From contig NZ_JABEQC010000014.1 in the NCBI RefSeq assembly GCF_013041605.1, positions 35,893 to 99,892 of the forward strand: a stretch of 64,000 nucleotides of DNA. Direction: 5' to 3'. Source of the DNA: Vibrio plantisponsor (GTDB lineage: Bacteria > Pseudomonadota > Gammaproteobacteria > Enterobacterales > Vibrionaceae). Under the pieces are notes generated by a model. That model did no database searches and had not been told where the DNA came from. It saw only the letters and a list, made by a program, of their open reading frames with translations. The translations under genes and the position numbers were made by a program. Below, in pieces: positions 16,400 to 26,026 of the stretch. How positions within the stretch are numbered: the stretch's first letter is position 1; the number at the start of each line of letters is the position of its first letter.

Positions 16400-17533
16400 C
16401 TACTTATTGAAGTGAACGACAGAGCGAATACTTTCGCCAGCATGCATCAAATCGAACGCATCGTTAATCTCATCTAAGGCCATTGTGTGAGTGATAAACT
16501 CTTGCAGGCCAAACTCACCAGCAAGGTATTGCTCAACGATGCCCGGAAGTTGTGAACGACCTTTAACGCCGCCAAATGCACTACCACGCCATACACGGCC
16601 AGTGACCAATTGGAATGGGCGAGTAGAGATCTCTTGACCTGCACCAGCAACACCGATGATAACGGATTCGCCCCAGCCTTTATGACAGCATTCAAGAGCC
16701 TGACGCATCACGTTTACGTTACCGATACATTCAAATGAGAAGTCAACGCCGCCGTCTGTCATCTCAACAATCACTTCCTGAATCGGCTTGTCGAAGTGTT
16801 GCGGATTGATACAGTCTGTTGCACCAAGCTGTTTCGCTAGTTCGAATTTCTTCTCGTTGATATCGATACCTATGATGCGACTTGCGCCAACCATGCGAGC
16901 ACCGATAATCGCCGAAAGACCAATACCGCCTAAACCGAAGATAGCGACAGTGTCGCCTTTCTTCACTTTAGCTGTGTTGATTACCGCGCCCATACCCGTT
17001 GTGACACCGCAACCTAATAGACAGATTTCTTCTAGTGGTGCTTCTTTATTCACTTTCGCAAGAGAAATTTCAGGCAGTACAGTGTATTCAGAGAAGGTTG
17101 AGCAACCCATGTAGTGATAAATAGGCTGACCATCTTTGTAAAAGCGAGTTGTACCATCAGGCATTAAACCTTTACCTTGTGTTGCGCGAACCGCTTGGCA
17201 TAGGTTGGTTTTACCTGATTTACAGAATTTACACTCGCCACATTCTGCGGTGTAAAGAGGAATCACGTGGTCGCCAACTTCAACAGAAGTAACACCTTCA
17301 CCCACCATCTCAACAATACCGCCACCTTCGTGACCAAGAATAGATGGGAACACGCCTTCTGGGTCTTCGCCGGATAACGTGAATGCATCAGTATGACAAA
17401 CACCTGATGCCACAATTCGTACTAACACTTCACCTTTACGAGGAAGCATCACATCCACTTCTTCAATTTTAAGTGGTTGGTTTGGACCCCACGCAACCGC
17501 AGCGCGTGATTTTATGAATTTGTCTTGTGACAT
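16400..17533 (-). CDS. frmA: S-(hydroxymethyl)glutathione dehydrogenase / class III alcohol dehydrogenase
   Basis: Zinc-dependent NAD enzyme oxidising S-hydroxymethylglutathione (formaldehyde adduct) to S-formylglutathione. The 377-residue protein has catalytic zinc ligands in SGVCHTDAF and GHEGGGIVE and structural zinc Cys in CGECKFCKSGKTNLC. A Rossmann motif GLGGIGLSAI is also present. The ATG is preceded by AGGATGACC. It is first in frmA-fghA and divergent from a LysR regulator, which probably controls it. Confidence 0.96.
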   Translation of the reverse strand: MSQDKFIKSRAAVAWGPNQPLKIEEVDVMLPRKGEVLVRIVASGVCHTDAFTLSGEDPEGVFPSILGHEGGGIVEMVGEGVTSVEVGDHVIPLYTAECGECKFCKSGKTNLCQAVRATQGKGLMPDGTTRFYKDGQPIYHYMGCSTFSEYTVLPEISLAKVNKEAPLEEICLLGCGVTTGMGAVINTAKVKKGDTVAIFGLGGIGLSAIIGARMVGASRIIGIDINEKKFELAKQLGATDCINPQHFDKPIQEVIVEMTDGGVDFSFECIGNVNVMRQALECCHKGWGESVIIGVAGAGQEISTRPFQLVTGRVWRGSAFGGVKGRSQLPGIVEQYLAGEFGLQEFITHTMALDEINDAFDLMHAGESIRSVVHFNK

Positions 17534-17683
17534 GTGGTCATCCTTTCAATCAATAACGAGGAGTGTTTGGTGTACTCCCAACACCATCAGTAGTCTTTTA
17601 GTATAGAAGCTTCTCTTTGGTTAATAATTGGGTGAAAATGAGAATAACTTTTACACTATTGTAATAATCAAAAAGAGTTGTTG

Positions 17684-18568
17684 ATGGCAGGTTGGGAAGG
17701 AATTAACGAATTTATAGCGGTTGCTGAGTGTGGAAGCTTCACTCAGGCCTCGCTGCGCTTAAACACTTCGGTGGCGAACATCAGTCGCCGTGTCGCAACG
17801 CTTGAAGAGCGACTGAAAGTGAAGCTGTTGGTAAGAACGACACGCAAGGTGTCTCTGACTGAAGCAGGGCTGGTTTACTTTCAGCAATGTCGAGTGTTGG
17901 TTGAAGGTTTAGAGCAAGCAGAGCAAACCGTTACTCAAATGCAGCAAACGCCGCAAGGCAAACTAAAAGTGACTGCACCAGTGACTTACGGAGAGCAAAA
18001 AATTGCGCCTCTGCTTCATCAGTTTCTTCAGCAACATGAACAGCTAAATTTAGAGTTAGTGCTCACTAACCAAAAGCTCGACTTAATTGAACAAGGTGTT
18101 GATCTGGCAATCCGTTTGGGGCAGTTAGACGACTCCAGTTTTCGTGCAAAGAAACTGAGTAATCGACAGTTATATGTTTGTGCAACGCCAGAATACTTGG
18201 CTCGCTTTGGCGTGCCTCATACATTGTCTGAGCTTAATAAACATCAATGTTTGATTGGAACTTATGATCACTGGCGTTTCAAGGAACACGGTCAATCACG
18301 CTCTATTCGGGTGAAAGGCAATATTAACTGTAATAGCGGGATCGTTTTGTTGGATGCTGCACTGCGTGGAATGGGCATGGTTCAGCTACCGGATTACTAC
18401 GTCAGTGAACACTTAGCTTCAGGAGCATTAGTCGAAGTACTTCCTTCCTATCGTGATGACAGAGAAGGAGTGTGGGCGCTTTATCCTCACAATCGGCATC
18501 TCTCGGCCAAAGTCCGCCTGCTGGTGGATTACCTTGCGCAAAGCTTATCAGCCGAAGCTGTTGTATAA
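17684..18568 (+). CDS. LysR-family transcriptional regulator, divergent from frmA
   Basis: 294 residues with an N-terminal winged helix (FIAVAECGSFTQASLRLNTS ... ISRRVATLEERLKVKLLVRT) and a substrate-binding domain. It belongs to the broad LysR class with the RAxxL...LxV.LxLTN pattern. The ATG at 17684 follows AAAAGAG; two TTG codons just upstream are in frame but unlikely. The 150-base divergent region with frmA suggests regulation of formaldehyde detoxification genes, an inference from position only. The effector is unknown. Confidence 0.88.
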   Translation: MAGWEGINEFIAVAECGSFTQASLRLNTSVANISRRVATLEERLKVKLLVRTTRKVSLTEAGLVYFQQCRVLVEGLEQAEQTVTQMQQTPQGKLKVTAPVTYGEQKIAPLLHQFLQQHEQLNLELVLTNQKLDLIEQGVDLAIRLGQLDDSSFRAKKLSNRQLYVCATPEYLARFGVPHTLSELNKHQCLIGTYDHWRFKEHGQSRSIRVKGNINCNSGIVLLDAALRGMGMVQLPDYYVSEHLASGALVEVLPSYRDDREGVWALYPHNRHLSAKVRLLVDYLAQSLSAEAVV

Positions 18569-18618
18569 TTTCGTCCAATAAAGGGCAAGCAAACCCAAGT
18601 CCAACAAGAGAGAGAATA

Positions 18619-19146
18619 ATGACGGAATCCCAAGCGGAATTTAGCCCACAAGACGAAGACTTTATGCGCCAAGCGATGGCTTTAGCCGCTAAGGCTGAAG
18701 AGCAAGGAGAAGTTCCTGTAGGCGCGGTATTGGTTAAAGATGGTGAAATCATCGCTCAAGGCTGGAACCGTTCAATTGGTAATCATGACGCAACGGCTCA
18801 CGCTGAAATTCAGGTATTACGTCAGGCGGGAGAGAAGTTAGAAAACTATCGCCTGTTAGATACAACGTTGTATGTCACGCTGGAACCTTGTCCTATGTGT
18901 GCTGGTGCTTTATTACATAGTCGAGTTAAGCGAATTGTCTATGGTGCTCCTGATCTTAAAGCCGGTGCTGCAGGTACGGTATTGAACATCTTTGACAGCC
19001 CCGCGGCTTATCACTACGCCACGATAGAAAAAGGTTTATTAGAGGATGAGTGTCGCCAGCAGCTACAAGCCTTCTTCAAGCGCCGTCGCAAAGAAATTAA
19101 AGCATTAAAAGATGAACAGAAACGAGATCAAACGGTTGATAAATAA
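18619..19146 (+). CDS. tadA: tRNA-specific adenosine deaminase TadA
   Basis: Converts A34 to inosine in the anticodon of tRNA-Arg(ACG), an essential step for CGN decoding. The 175-residue cytidine deaminase-fold protein has the zinc/catalytic HAE in TAHAEIQVLRQ and the PCxxC pair in EPCPMCAGALLHSR. The C-terminus is basic (FFKRRRKEIKALK). The start at 18619 gives the family-sized protein; an in-frame extension to 18472 lies inside the LysR gene and is rejected. Confidence 0.96.
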   Translation: MTESQAEFSPQDEDFMRQAMALAAKAEEQGEVPVGAVLVKDGEIIAQGWNRSIGNHDATAHAEIQVLRQAGEKLENYRLLDTTLYVTLEPCPMCAGALLHSRVKRIVYGAPDLKAGAAGTVLNIFDSPAAYHYATIEKGLLEDECRQQLQAFFKRRRKEIKALKDEQKRDQTVDK

Positions 19147-19217
19147 AAGTAACAAGTGGGAAGTCGCGGGATAGAACAAAATAAGACGAGTGAAAAAAGA
19201 GTGGTAGTGGGTCTTTG

Positions 19218-19245
19218 GCAAACATCTACATTCGTAGATGTTTGC
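19218..19245. repeat. Perfect 12-bp hairpin between tadA and the 44-aa gene
   Basis: GCAAACATCTAC-ATTC-GTAGATGTTTGC, a perfect 12-bp stem with a tetraloop. There is no T-tract right after it on either strand. It lies 73 bases after tadA and 20 bases after the stop of the convergent small gene, so it could mark both 3' ends. Confidence 0.6.
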
Positions 19246-19265
19246 GTCCCTAAAATATCAGCTGA

Positions 19266-19400
19266 TTACAAGTACTGTTCTTCCAAATGTACATACGCTC
19301 GATGACGTGCTAGCACTTTCTTTTTTGTATTGGCTAGCATACGGCGACGGCGGTTAGCTGATACTGCTTTGTTAAGGAGTTTAGGCCTGCGTTTAAGCAT
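19266..19400 (-). CDS. Very basic small protein (44 aa), function unknown
   Basis: I do not recognise the family. MLKRRPKLLNKAV... has about 15 Arg/Lys in 44 residues, a run of four Arg, KKKVLARHRAYV, and an acidic-aromatic end HLEEQYL. It resembles ribosomal or RNA-binding small proteins in composition only. Support for expression: a strong AGGGGG ribosome site 8 bases before the ATG. It lies convergent with tadA and upstream of no other gene on its strand; 180 bases separate it from mltF, which is on the same strand upstream. The rest of the 19147-19580 gap shows only the hairpin at 19218-19245 and a CTCTTAC / GTAAGAG inverted repeat near 19500-19530. Confidence 0.6.
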   Translation of the reverse strand: MLKRRPKLLNKAVSANRRRRMLANTKKKVLARHRAYVHLEEQYL

Positions 19401-19580
19401 AAAACGTCCCCCTTTCAGTACTAACTATCACAACAAACCCCAATTATTCATCCAATCAGGGCGCCAAACTATCAAACTTATTTGACGTTTTTATGTATCC
19501 GACTCTTACTTGTTTTTATTTGTAGAGTAAGAGCGGATGCACATATCTATTTATGGGTTCCGAAGAAAAAAATCAAGTGT

Positions 19581-21164
19581 TTATTTTTGAATTGATGCAG
19601 GGTTATCGCTTGTAGATTCTGCTTGCTCAGAATCTAAGCTCTCTTCATCGTTTTGCGAATCATCAATAGACTCATCAAGGGTACTTTCATCACTTTCATC
19701 CTCTTCCGGTAAATGAATCACCGTGATGTCATCGGTGCCAGATTCGACACTAACCACTTTCTGCTGCTCTAAATGGCCGATGATACTTTGGTAGTAACGA
19801 CGTATGTTCTCAACATAGTTTCTCGCCTCATCACCACGTGCATAACCATAGATGGTCTTCGAGAAATATTTCTTCTGACGTAACAAAGGTAGTCTGTCTT
19901 TTACTTCTGCCCAAGTATCCGGATCACTGCCCTGAAGTTTGGTGAGTCGACGAGCATCCATCATATGACCGTAACCGACGTTATAAGACGCAAGGGCAAA
20001 CCAGATTTTTTCGTGATCAGAAATCGAATCAGGAACTCGTGCCACCATTCTTCGTAAGTATTCGACCCCACCTCTGACCGACTGTTCAGGGTCAAGACGG
20101 TTGGAGACATCAACACTTTTCGCTGTTGGTAGCGTCAGCATCATCATGCCACGTACACCAGTTGGCGATTTAGCTCTAGGGTTCCAGTGAGATTCCTGAT
20201 AAGCCAGTGCCGCAATCAAGCGCCAGTCAAATTCATCCGAATATTTCTGGAATAGTGGTGCCCATTTAGGCAGTCGGTTATCAAGTGCCCGAATAAATGC
20301 ACGCGTATCTACATAGTCGAAAGTGCCAATGTGACCAATATACTTTTCTTCTAATGATGCTAGCGAGCCTGATTGTTTCAGTTCACCAAAGAACTCAATC
20401 ATCATGGCATACAGGCTTTCGTCTTGTGAACGACGCATAAACCAAGAGATAGGTTGGTCTTCCGTCACTTCAAAGGCAGACGCGAGGTCAGGGTAAATAC
20501 GCTGAGAAAGTGAAACTTCTACTGAATCTGCCATAGTAAACAGCAATGAACCTTCAGAAACGCTTTTGAGCAGATCGTTAACGTCTGAATTGGTATCAAT
20601 ATGGAAATCAAAATCAGGGTAGTCTTTCTTTAGTCCGTTGAGCGTCGTTTCAAAGTGAGAATCATCAACCACACTAAAAATAGGGTGGCCGTCATTTTGT
20701 TCTTCAAGCTCTTGTTGCTTATCGACAAGCTGCTGAATATTACGCGGACGCCATTGGCCTTTTTTATACACCACTTGTTGAGATACGTAGTAGTAAGCAG
20801 GACCGGCGCGGTAGTCTTTCAGGCGTTCTTCCGATTGGCTAAGACCTGCGGCAATGATATCTATCTCGCCATTTTTGAGCGCAGGAAACAGACTTGAGAG
20901 GCGATAAGCGGGCTTCATCTCAAGTCTTACATTCAGTTGTGCTGCAAATTCTCTGGCTAATTCATAATCCAACCCAGAAGGGCCATCAGGACCGATGTAG
21001 TAAGAGAGCTGGTTGTTTAATGTACCCACACGCAAGACGCCGCGTTCACGGATCTGGTCAAGTTCACTTTTCGGTTCGGAATCAATTTGGCAGCCACTCA
21101 CAAGAAGAGTCATCAAAAATAGAGTGAAGCCACGGCTGAGTGAATGATAAAAAAGCTTTGTCAT
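19581..21164 (-). CDS. mltF: Membrane-bound lytic murein transglycosylase F
   Basis: Peptidoglycan-cleaving lipoprotein of the outer membrane. 527 residues from the ATG at 21164: a signal peptide with lipobox LVSGC, an amino-acid-binding-protein-like (SBP_bac_3) domain starting RGVLRVGTLNNQLSYYIG, and an SLT domain with the catalytic Glu in ALAYQESHWNPRAKSPTG and VRGMMMLT. The last 50 residues are an Asp/Glu/Ser-rich tail. A longer start at 21284 would add 40 residues before the signal peptide and is rejected. It is divergent from purL, the conserved arrangement. Confidence 0.95.
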   Translation of the reverse strand: MTKLFYHSLSRGFTLFLMTLLVSGCQIDSEPKSELDQIRERGVLRVGTLNNQLSYYIGPDGPSGLDYELAREFAAQLNVRLEMKPAYRLSSLFPALKNGEIDIIAAGLSQSEERLKDYRAGPAYYYVSQQVVYKKGQWRPRNIQQLVDKQQELEEQNDGHPIFSVVDDSHFETTLNGLKKDYPDFDFHIDTNSDVNDLLKSVSEGSLLFTMADSVEVSLSQRIYPDLASAFEVTEDQPISWFMRRSQDESLYAMMIEFFGELKQSGSLASLEEKYIGHIGTFDYVDTRAFIRALDNRLPKWAPLFQKYSDEFDWRLIAALAYQESHWNPRAKSPTGVRGMMMLTLPTAKSVDVSNRLDPEQSVRGGVEYLRRMVARVPDSISDHEKIWFALASYNVGYGHMMDARRLTKLQGSDPDTWAEVKDRLPLLRQKKYFSKTIYGYARGDEARNYVENIRRYYQSIIGHLEQQKVVSVESGTDDITVIHLPEEDESDESTLDESIDDSQNDEESLDSEQAESTSDNPASIQK

Positions 21165-21301
21165 TAATTCGAGATCTCTTACATCAATTAGTGCCTTTAT
21201 ATCAAAGGCTGCTCGTATGGCAAAGTGATAGCTTGTTACTAAGCTTGTTGTGTCTGAAAATTGTTCAAACAGGGTGAAATTCAAAATTAATGAAAAAAAT
21301 G

Positions 21302-21317
21302 ACGCAAACGGTTGCTT
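21302..21317. promoter_or_regulatory. PurR operator upstream of purL
   Basis: ACGCAAACGGTTGCTT is a close match to the PurR palindrome (ACGCAAACGTTTGCGT). It sits just upstream of the likely purL -35 and between purL and mltF. Confidence 0.75.
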
Positions 21318-21323
21318 TTGATG

Positions 21324-21352
21324 TTACGTCACAAAAAAAAATCCTCTATAAT
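21324..21352 (+). promoter_or_regulatory. Sigma-70 promoter of purL
   Basis: TTACGT (21324-21329), 17-base spacer, TATAAT (21347-21352). The -10 is perfect and the -35 is moderate. It starts a leader of about 110 bases. Confidence 0.65.
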
Positions 21353-21470
21353 GCGCTCGCATCAAAGAGATGAAATCGGCATAAGTTCCAATTAATTAGT
21401 TTAACGTACTGATAATTAGATGAATTTATGCCAATTACACCTCAATCAATGGATATAGAGACCTTTGCAC

Positions 21471-24400
21471 ATGAGAATTTTGCGTGGTTCCCCAGCTCTT
21501 TCTGAGTTTCGTGTCAATAAACTACTCGAGACGTGTCGTGAACAAAACTTACCTGTGACGGGTATCTATGCAGAGTTCATGCACTTTGCAGATCTCAAGG
21601 CAGATTTAGACGACAGTGAAATCGAAAAACTTGAGAAGTTACTGACTTACGGTCCAACAATTCAAGAACACGAGCCACAAGGTTTGCTACTTCTTGTTAC
21701 TCCTCGCCCGGGTACAATTTCTCCTTGGTCTTCTAAAGCAACAGATATCGCACACAACTGTGGCTTGGCAAATGTTAAGCGACTAGAGCGCGGTACGGCT
21801 TACTACATTGAGTCTGAAGGTGAACTTTCAGCTGACCAAATCGCTAGCATCAACGCTTTAATTCATGACCGCATGATGGAAGTGGTGTTTACTGAACAAG
21901 AGCAAGCTGCTGCACTATTCAAATCTGCAGAACCTGCGCCTGTTGCTTACGTTGATCTACTTTCAGGTGGCCGTAAAGCGCTTGAAGAAGCAAACGTTAC
22001 CCTTGGTCTCGCTCTTGCTGAAGATGAGATTGACTACTTACTTGAAAGCTTTGTGACTAAGCTTGAGCGTAACCCAACTGACATCGAATTAATGATGTTT
22101 GCACAAGCAAACTCAGAGCACTGTCGCCATAAGATCTTCAATGCAGATTGGACAATCGACGGCGTGAAGCAAGACAAATCACTGTTCAAGATGATCAAGA
22201 ACACAATGGAGATGACTCCTGATTACGTTCTGTCTGCTTACAAAGATAACGCTGCGGTAATGGAAGGCTCTGAAGTTGGTCGTTTCTTCCCGAATCCAGA
22301 GACTCGTCAATACGGCTACAGCCACGAGAAAGCACACATTCTTATGAAGGTGGAAACACACAACCACCCAACGGCTATTTCTCCATGGCCGGGTGCTTCT
22401 ACTGGTTCAGGCGGTGAAATTCGTGATGAAGGCGCAACGGGTATCGGTGGTAAACCGAAAGCTGGCTTAGTCGGTTTTACAACTTCTAACCTTCGTATTC
22501 CAAACTTTGTACAGCCTTGGGAAACGGACTTCGGTAAGCCGGGTCGTATCGTTAACGCTCTGGATATCATGCTTGAAGGTCCTCTAGGCGGCGCAGCATT
22601 TAACAACGAATTTGGTCGTCCTAATCTATTAGGCTACTTCCGTACCTATGAAGAGAAAGTGACTTCTCACGCGGGTGAAGAAGTTCGTGGTTACCACAAG
22701 CCAATCATGATTGCTGGTGGTTTAGGTAACATCCGTGATGAACACGTACAGAAGAAAGAAATTCCTGTAGGTGCAAGCCTAATCGTGCTTGGTGGTCCTG
22801 CAATGAACATCGGCCTTGGTGGCGGTGCTGCTTCTTCTATGGCTTCTGGTCAGTCTGCGGAAGATCTTGATTTTGCTTCTGTACAACGTGAAAACCCAGA
22901 GATGGAACGTCGTTGTCAGGAAGTGATCGACCGTTGTTGGCAGCTTGGTGACGCAAACCCAATCGCATTTATTCACGATGTGGGCGCGGGCGGTATTTCT
23001 AACGCATTGCCAGAGCTAGTAGATGACGGCGAGCGTGGCGGTATTTTCCAACTACGTGACGTGCCAAATGATGAGCCGGGAATGAGCCCGCTGGAAATTT
23101 GGTGTAACGAATCTCAAGAACGTTATGTACTGGCAGTTGCGCCAGAAAACATGGCGGCATTCGATGCTATCTGTAAGCGTGAACGTGCTCCATACGCAGT
23201 TGTAGGTATCGCAACTGAAGAGCGCGAACTGAAGCTGGAAGACTCACACTTCGACAACACGCCTATCGATATGCCAATGGATATCCTGTTAGGTAAAACA
23301 CCTAAAATGCACCGTTATGCGAAAACCGCGAAGGTGAACAGCCCAGCGATTGATCGTTCAGGTATTGAATTGGGTGATGCGATTGAACGTGTTCTTCGTC
23401 TGCCAGCCGTTGCCGAGAAAACATTCCTTATCACCATTGGTGACCGTACGGTAACTGGTCTTGTGGCTCGTGACCAAATGGTTGGTCCATGGCAGGTTCC
23501 TGTTGCGAACTGCGCAGTAACAGCGGCAAGTTACGACACTTACCACGGTGAAGTTATGGCGATGGGTGAACGCACGCCTGTAGCATTACTGGACTTCGGT
23601 GCGTCTGCTCGTCTAGCTGTTGGTGAAGCAATCACTAACATCGCTGCAACTGAAATCGGCGATATCAAACGTATCAAACTATCTGCAAACTGGATGTCTC
23701 CAGCGGGTCACCCTGGTGAAGATGCTGGTCTATACGAAGCAGTGAAAGCGGTAGGTGAAGAGCTGTGTCCTGCACTTGGTCTGACTATCCCTGTGGGTAA
23801 AGACTCAATGTCGATGAAGACTAAGTGGAACGAAAATGGCGAAGACAAAGAAGTGACTTCTCCACTTTCATTGATCATCACTGCGTTTTCTCGCGTAGAA
23901 GATGTTCGTAAGACAGTGACTCCACAGCTTCGTACAGATTTAGGCGAATCAAGCCTAGTGCTTATTGACCTAGGCAACGGTAAAAACCGTCTAGGTGCAA
24001 CAGCACTGGCTCAGGTTTACAAGCAGTTGGGTGATAAGCCTGCTGATGTAGATAACGCAGAGCAACTAAAAGGTTTCTTCAACGCTATTCAAAACCTAGT
24101 AAGCAACGACAAGTTGATTGCTTACCACGATAAAGGCGACGGCGGTCTATTTGTTACTCTTGCTGAGATGGCATTCGCTGGTCACTGTGGTGTGAAAGCA
24201 AACATCGAAGCTTTAGGTGAAGATACACTGGCTGCGCTGTTTAACGAAGAACTGGGTGCAGTTGTTCAGGTTAAGAACGATGAACTTGAGTCTGTACTGG
24301 CAACACTAGCTGATAACGGTTTAGCTGCATGTTCACATGTTATTGGCGCAGTAGAAGCTTCAGACAAGTTAGTGATCACTTCTGGTGACACAGTTTTAGT

Positions 24401-25367
24401 CGACCGTTCAAGAACAGAACTTCGTACTATCTGGGCTGAAATGACGCACAAAATGCAAGCGCTGCGTGACAACCCTGCGTGTGCAAACCAAGAGTTTGAA
24501 GCGAAGAAAGATAATTCAGACCCAGGTCTGAACGTGAAACTCAGCTTCGATACCAACCAAGATGTAGCAGCGCCTTACATTGCGAAGGGCGCTAAGCCTA
24601 AGATGGCAATTCTGCGTGAGCAGGGTGTTAACTCGCATGTTGAAATGGCAGCAGCGTTTGACCGTGCAGGCTTTGAAGCTACCGATATCCATATGAGTGA
24701 TATCCTGACAGGTCAGGCTGTATTGGAAGAATACCAAGGTCTTGTGGCTTGTGGTGGCTTCTCTTACGGTGACGTACTGGGTGCCGGTGAAGGTTGGGCT
24801 AAGTCAGTGTTATTTAACGCACAGGCTCGTGACCAGTTTGAAACCTTCTTCAACCGTGAAGATACCTTCTCTCTAGGTGTGTGTAATGGCTGTCAGATGC
24901 TTTCTAACCTGAAAGAACTGATCCCAGGTGCTGACTTATGGCCTCGTTTCGTTCGTAACGAATCTGAGCGTTTTGAAGCTCGCTTTAGCTTGGTAGAAGT
25001 TCAGAAATCGGATTCTGTATTCTTCGACGGTATGGCTGGCTCTCGCATGCCTATCGCAGTATCTCACGGTGAAGGTCGTGTAGAAGTTCGTGATGAAGCA
25101 CACCTAGCGGCTATCGAAAATTCAGGTACAGTGGCGGTTCGTTTTGTTGATAACTTAGGTAACCCAACACAACAATACCCGAATAACCCGAATGGTTCGC
25201 CAAACGCAATCACTGGTTTAACAACTGCTGATGGCCGTGTAACCATTATGATGCCTCACCCTGAGCGTGTATTCCGCACAGTGGCGAACTCTTGGCATCC
25301 AGATAGCTGGGGTGAAAACGGTGCTTGGATGCGTATGTTCCAAAACGCTCGCAAGAACTTAGGTTAA
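21471..25367 (+). CDS. purL: Phosphoribosylformylglycinamidine synthase (FGAR amidotransferase)
   Basis: Fourth step of purine synthesis: FGAR + Gln + ATP to FGAM. A large single-chain enzyme of 1298 residues. The N-terminal PurS-like domain begins MRILRGSPALSEFRV. Two AIRS-like halves follow, with SEHCRHKIFNADW and the glycine-rich ATP segment THNHPTAISPWPGASTGSGG. The C-terminal glutaminase has Cys in GVCNGCQMLSNL and His/Glu in MPHPERVFR. The ATG at 21471 matches the family start; a TTG two codons upstream is open. PurR repression is likely. Confidence 0.98.
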   Translation: MRILRGSPALSEFRVNKLLETCREQNLPVTGIYAEFMHFADLKADLDDSEIEKLEKLLTYGPTIQEHEPQGLLLLVTPRPGTISPWSSKATDIAHNCGLANVKRLERGTAYYIESEGELSADQIASINALIHDRMMEVVFTEQEQAAALFKSAEPAPVAYVDLLSGGRKALEEANVTLGLALAEDEIDYLLESFVTKLERNPTDIELMMFAQANSEHCRHKIFNADWTIDGVKQDKSLFKMIKNTMEMTPDYVLSAYKDNAAVMEGSEVGRFFPNPETRQYGYSHEKAHILMKVETHNHPTAISPWPGASTGSGGEIRDEGATGIGGKPKAGLVGFTTSNLRIPNFVQPWETDFGKPGRIVNALDIMLEGPLGGAAFNNEFGRPNLLGYFRTYEEKVTSHAGEEVRGYHKPIMIAGGLGNIRDEHVQKKEIPVGASLIVLGGPAMNIGLGGGAASSMASGQSAEDLDFASVQRENPEMERRCQEVIDRCWQLGDANPIAFIHDVGAGGISNALPELVDDGERGGIFQLRDVPNDEPGMSPLEIWCNESQERYVLAVAPENMAAFDAICKRERAPYAVVGIATEERELKLEDSHFDNTPIDMPMDILLGKTPKMHRYAKTAKVNSPAIDRSGIELGDAIERVLRLPAVAEKTFLITIGDRTVTGLVARDQMVGPWQVPVANCAVTAASYDTYHGEVMAMGERTPVALLDFGASARLAVGEAITNIAATEIGDIKRIKLSANWMSPAGHPGEDAGLYEAVKAVGEELCPALGLTIPVGKDSMSMKTKWNENGEDKEVTSPLSLIITAFSRVEDVRKTVTPQLRTDLGESSLVLIDLGNGKNRLGATALAQVYKQLGDKPADVDNAEQLKGFFNAIQNLVSNDKLIAYHDKGDGGLFVTLAEMAFAGHCGVKANIEALGEDTLAALFNEELGAVVQVKNDELESVLATLADNGLAACSHVIGAVEASDKLVITSGDTVLVDRSRTELRTIWAEMTHKMQALRDNPACANQEFEAKKDNSDPGLNVKLSFDTNQDVAAPYIAKGAKPKMAILREQGVNSHVEMAAAFDRAGFEATDIHMSDILTGQAVLEEYQGLVACGGFSYGDVLGAGEGWAKSVLFNAQARDQFETFFNREDTFSLGVCNGCQMLSNLKELIPGADLWPRFVRNESERFEARFSLVEVQKSDSVFFDGMAGSRMPIAVSHGEGRVEVRDEAHLAAIENSGTVAVRFVDNLGNPTQQYPNNPNGSPNAITGLTTADGRVTIMMPHPERVFRTVANSWHPDSWGENGAWMRMFQNARKNLG

Positions 25368-25408
25368 TTACAGACCTGTGAATTAAAGCTACTAAATTTC
25401 AGATAATT

Positions 25409-25440
25409 AAAAACGCAAACCCTTGGGTTTGCGTTTTTTT
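25409..25440 (+). terminator. Terminator of purL
   Basis: AAACGCAAACCC-TT-GGGTTTGCG followed by seven T. Confidence 0.85.
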
Positions 25441-25466
25441 ACATTCTACATCATCAATTTCGAAGA

Positions 25467-25658
25467 TTAACGAAATTGCCCCGCCTCTGGGAGGAACTCA
25501 AAGCCCGCTGTGGCCAGCTTGGCTTCAAGTGCGGTTCGGTCAATATCGAAGTAGGAAACCAGCTTGTCTAAATCACCGTTAAAGTCGTCACGCAGCTTCA
25601 TGTTCACAATGCTCATTAGCATGACTGTGTCCATAGAGGCGAAATTGGCGAGATTCAT
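25467..25658 (-). CDS. DUF4250 family small protein
   Basis: 63 residues, MNLANFASMDTVMLMSIVNMKLRDDF..., matching the DUF4250 pattern with conserved VNMKLRD and a C-terminal YFDIDRTALEAKLATAGF segment. Function unknown. Its ATG overlaps the stop of yaeP (TAATG), so translation is coupled. A later Met (position 9) is possible but the overlap favours this start. Confidence 0.8.
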   Translation of the reverse strand: MNLANFASMDTVMLMSIVNMKLRDDFNGDLDKLVSYFDIDRTALEAKLATAGFEFLPEAGQFR

Positions 25659-25864
25659 TATTTGTCCTCGAAATCAGAAATCAGTAAGTTTGCCGCAGCA
25701 AAGGCGGCTTTTTCTCTTACTTCTTTTGGTAAAGAAGTATCTGCTGCCACATCGTTCAAAGCACGAACCGCGCAGCTAATTGCTTGAGGAATATAGGCTT
25801 GATCGCCACTACCAATTTGAGCGTATAACTCACGAACTAAATCACAACAACCGTAAACTTGCAT
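25658..25864 (-). CDS. yaeP: UPF0253 family protein YaeP
   Basis: 68 residues, mostly helical, aligning with E. coli YaeP in CDLVRELYAQIGSGDQAYIPQAI and the conserved VREKAAFAAANLLISDF end. Function unknown. First gene of a two-gene unit with the DUF4250 protein. The gap upstream (25865-26026) holds a CTGCTCTC / GAGAGCAG hairpin at 25947-25972 and no other recognised feature. Confidence 0.88.
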   Translation of the reverse strand: MQVYGCCDLVRELYAQIGSGDQAYIPQAISCAVRALNDVAADTSLPKEVREKAAFAAANLLISDFEDK

Positions 25865-26026
25865 AACTCTATCCTACTTTTACAGAACGACCTGCTTATA
25901 AAGAATGAATAATACAGAACGAGACGTCTGCCTTATAAATGATAACTGCTCTCAATATACACAGAGAGCAGAATGAAGACAAAAGTTACCTTTGAGCTGG
26001 CTCAATGTTGAGTTTCAGCCGGTGAA

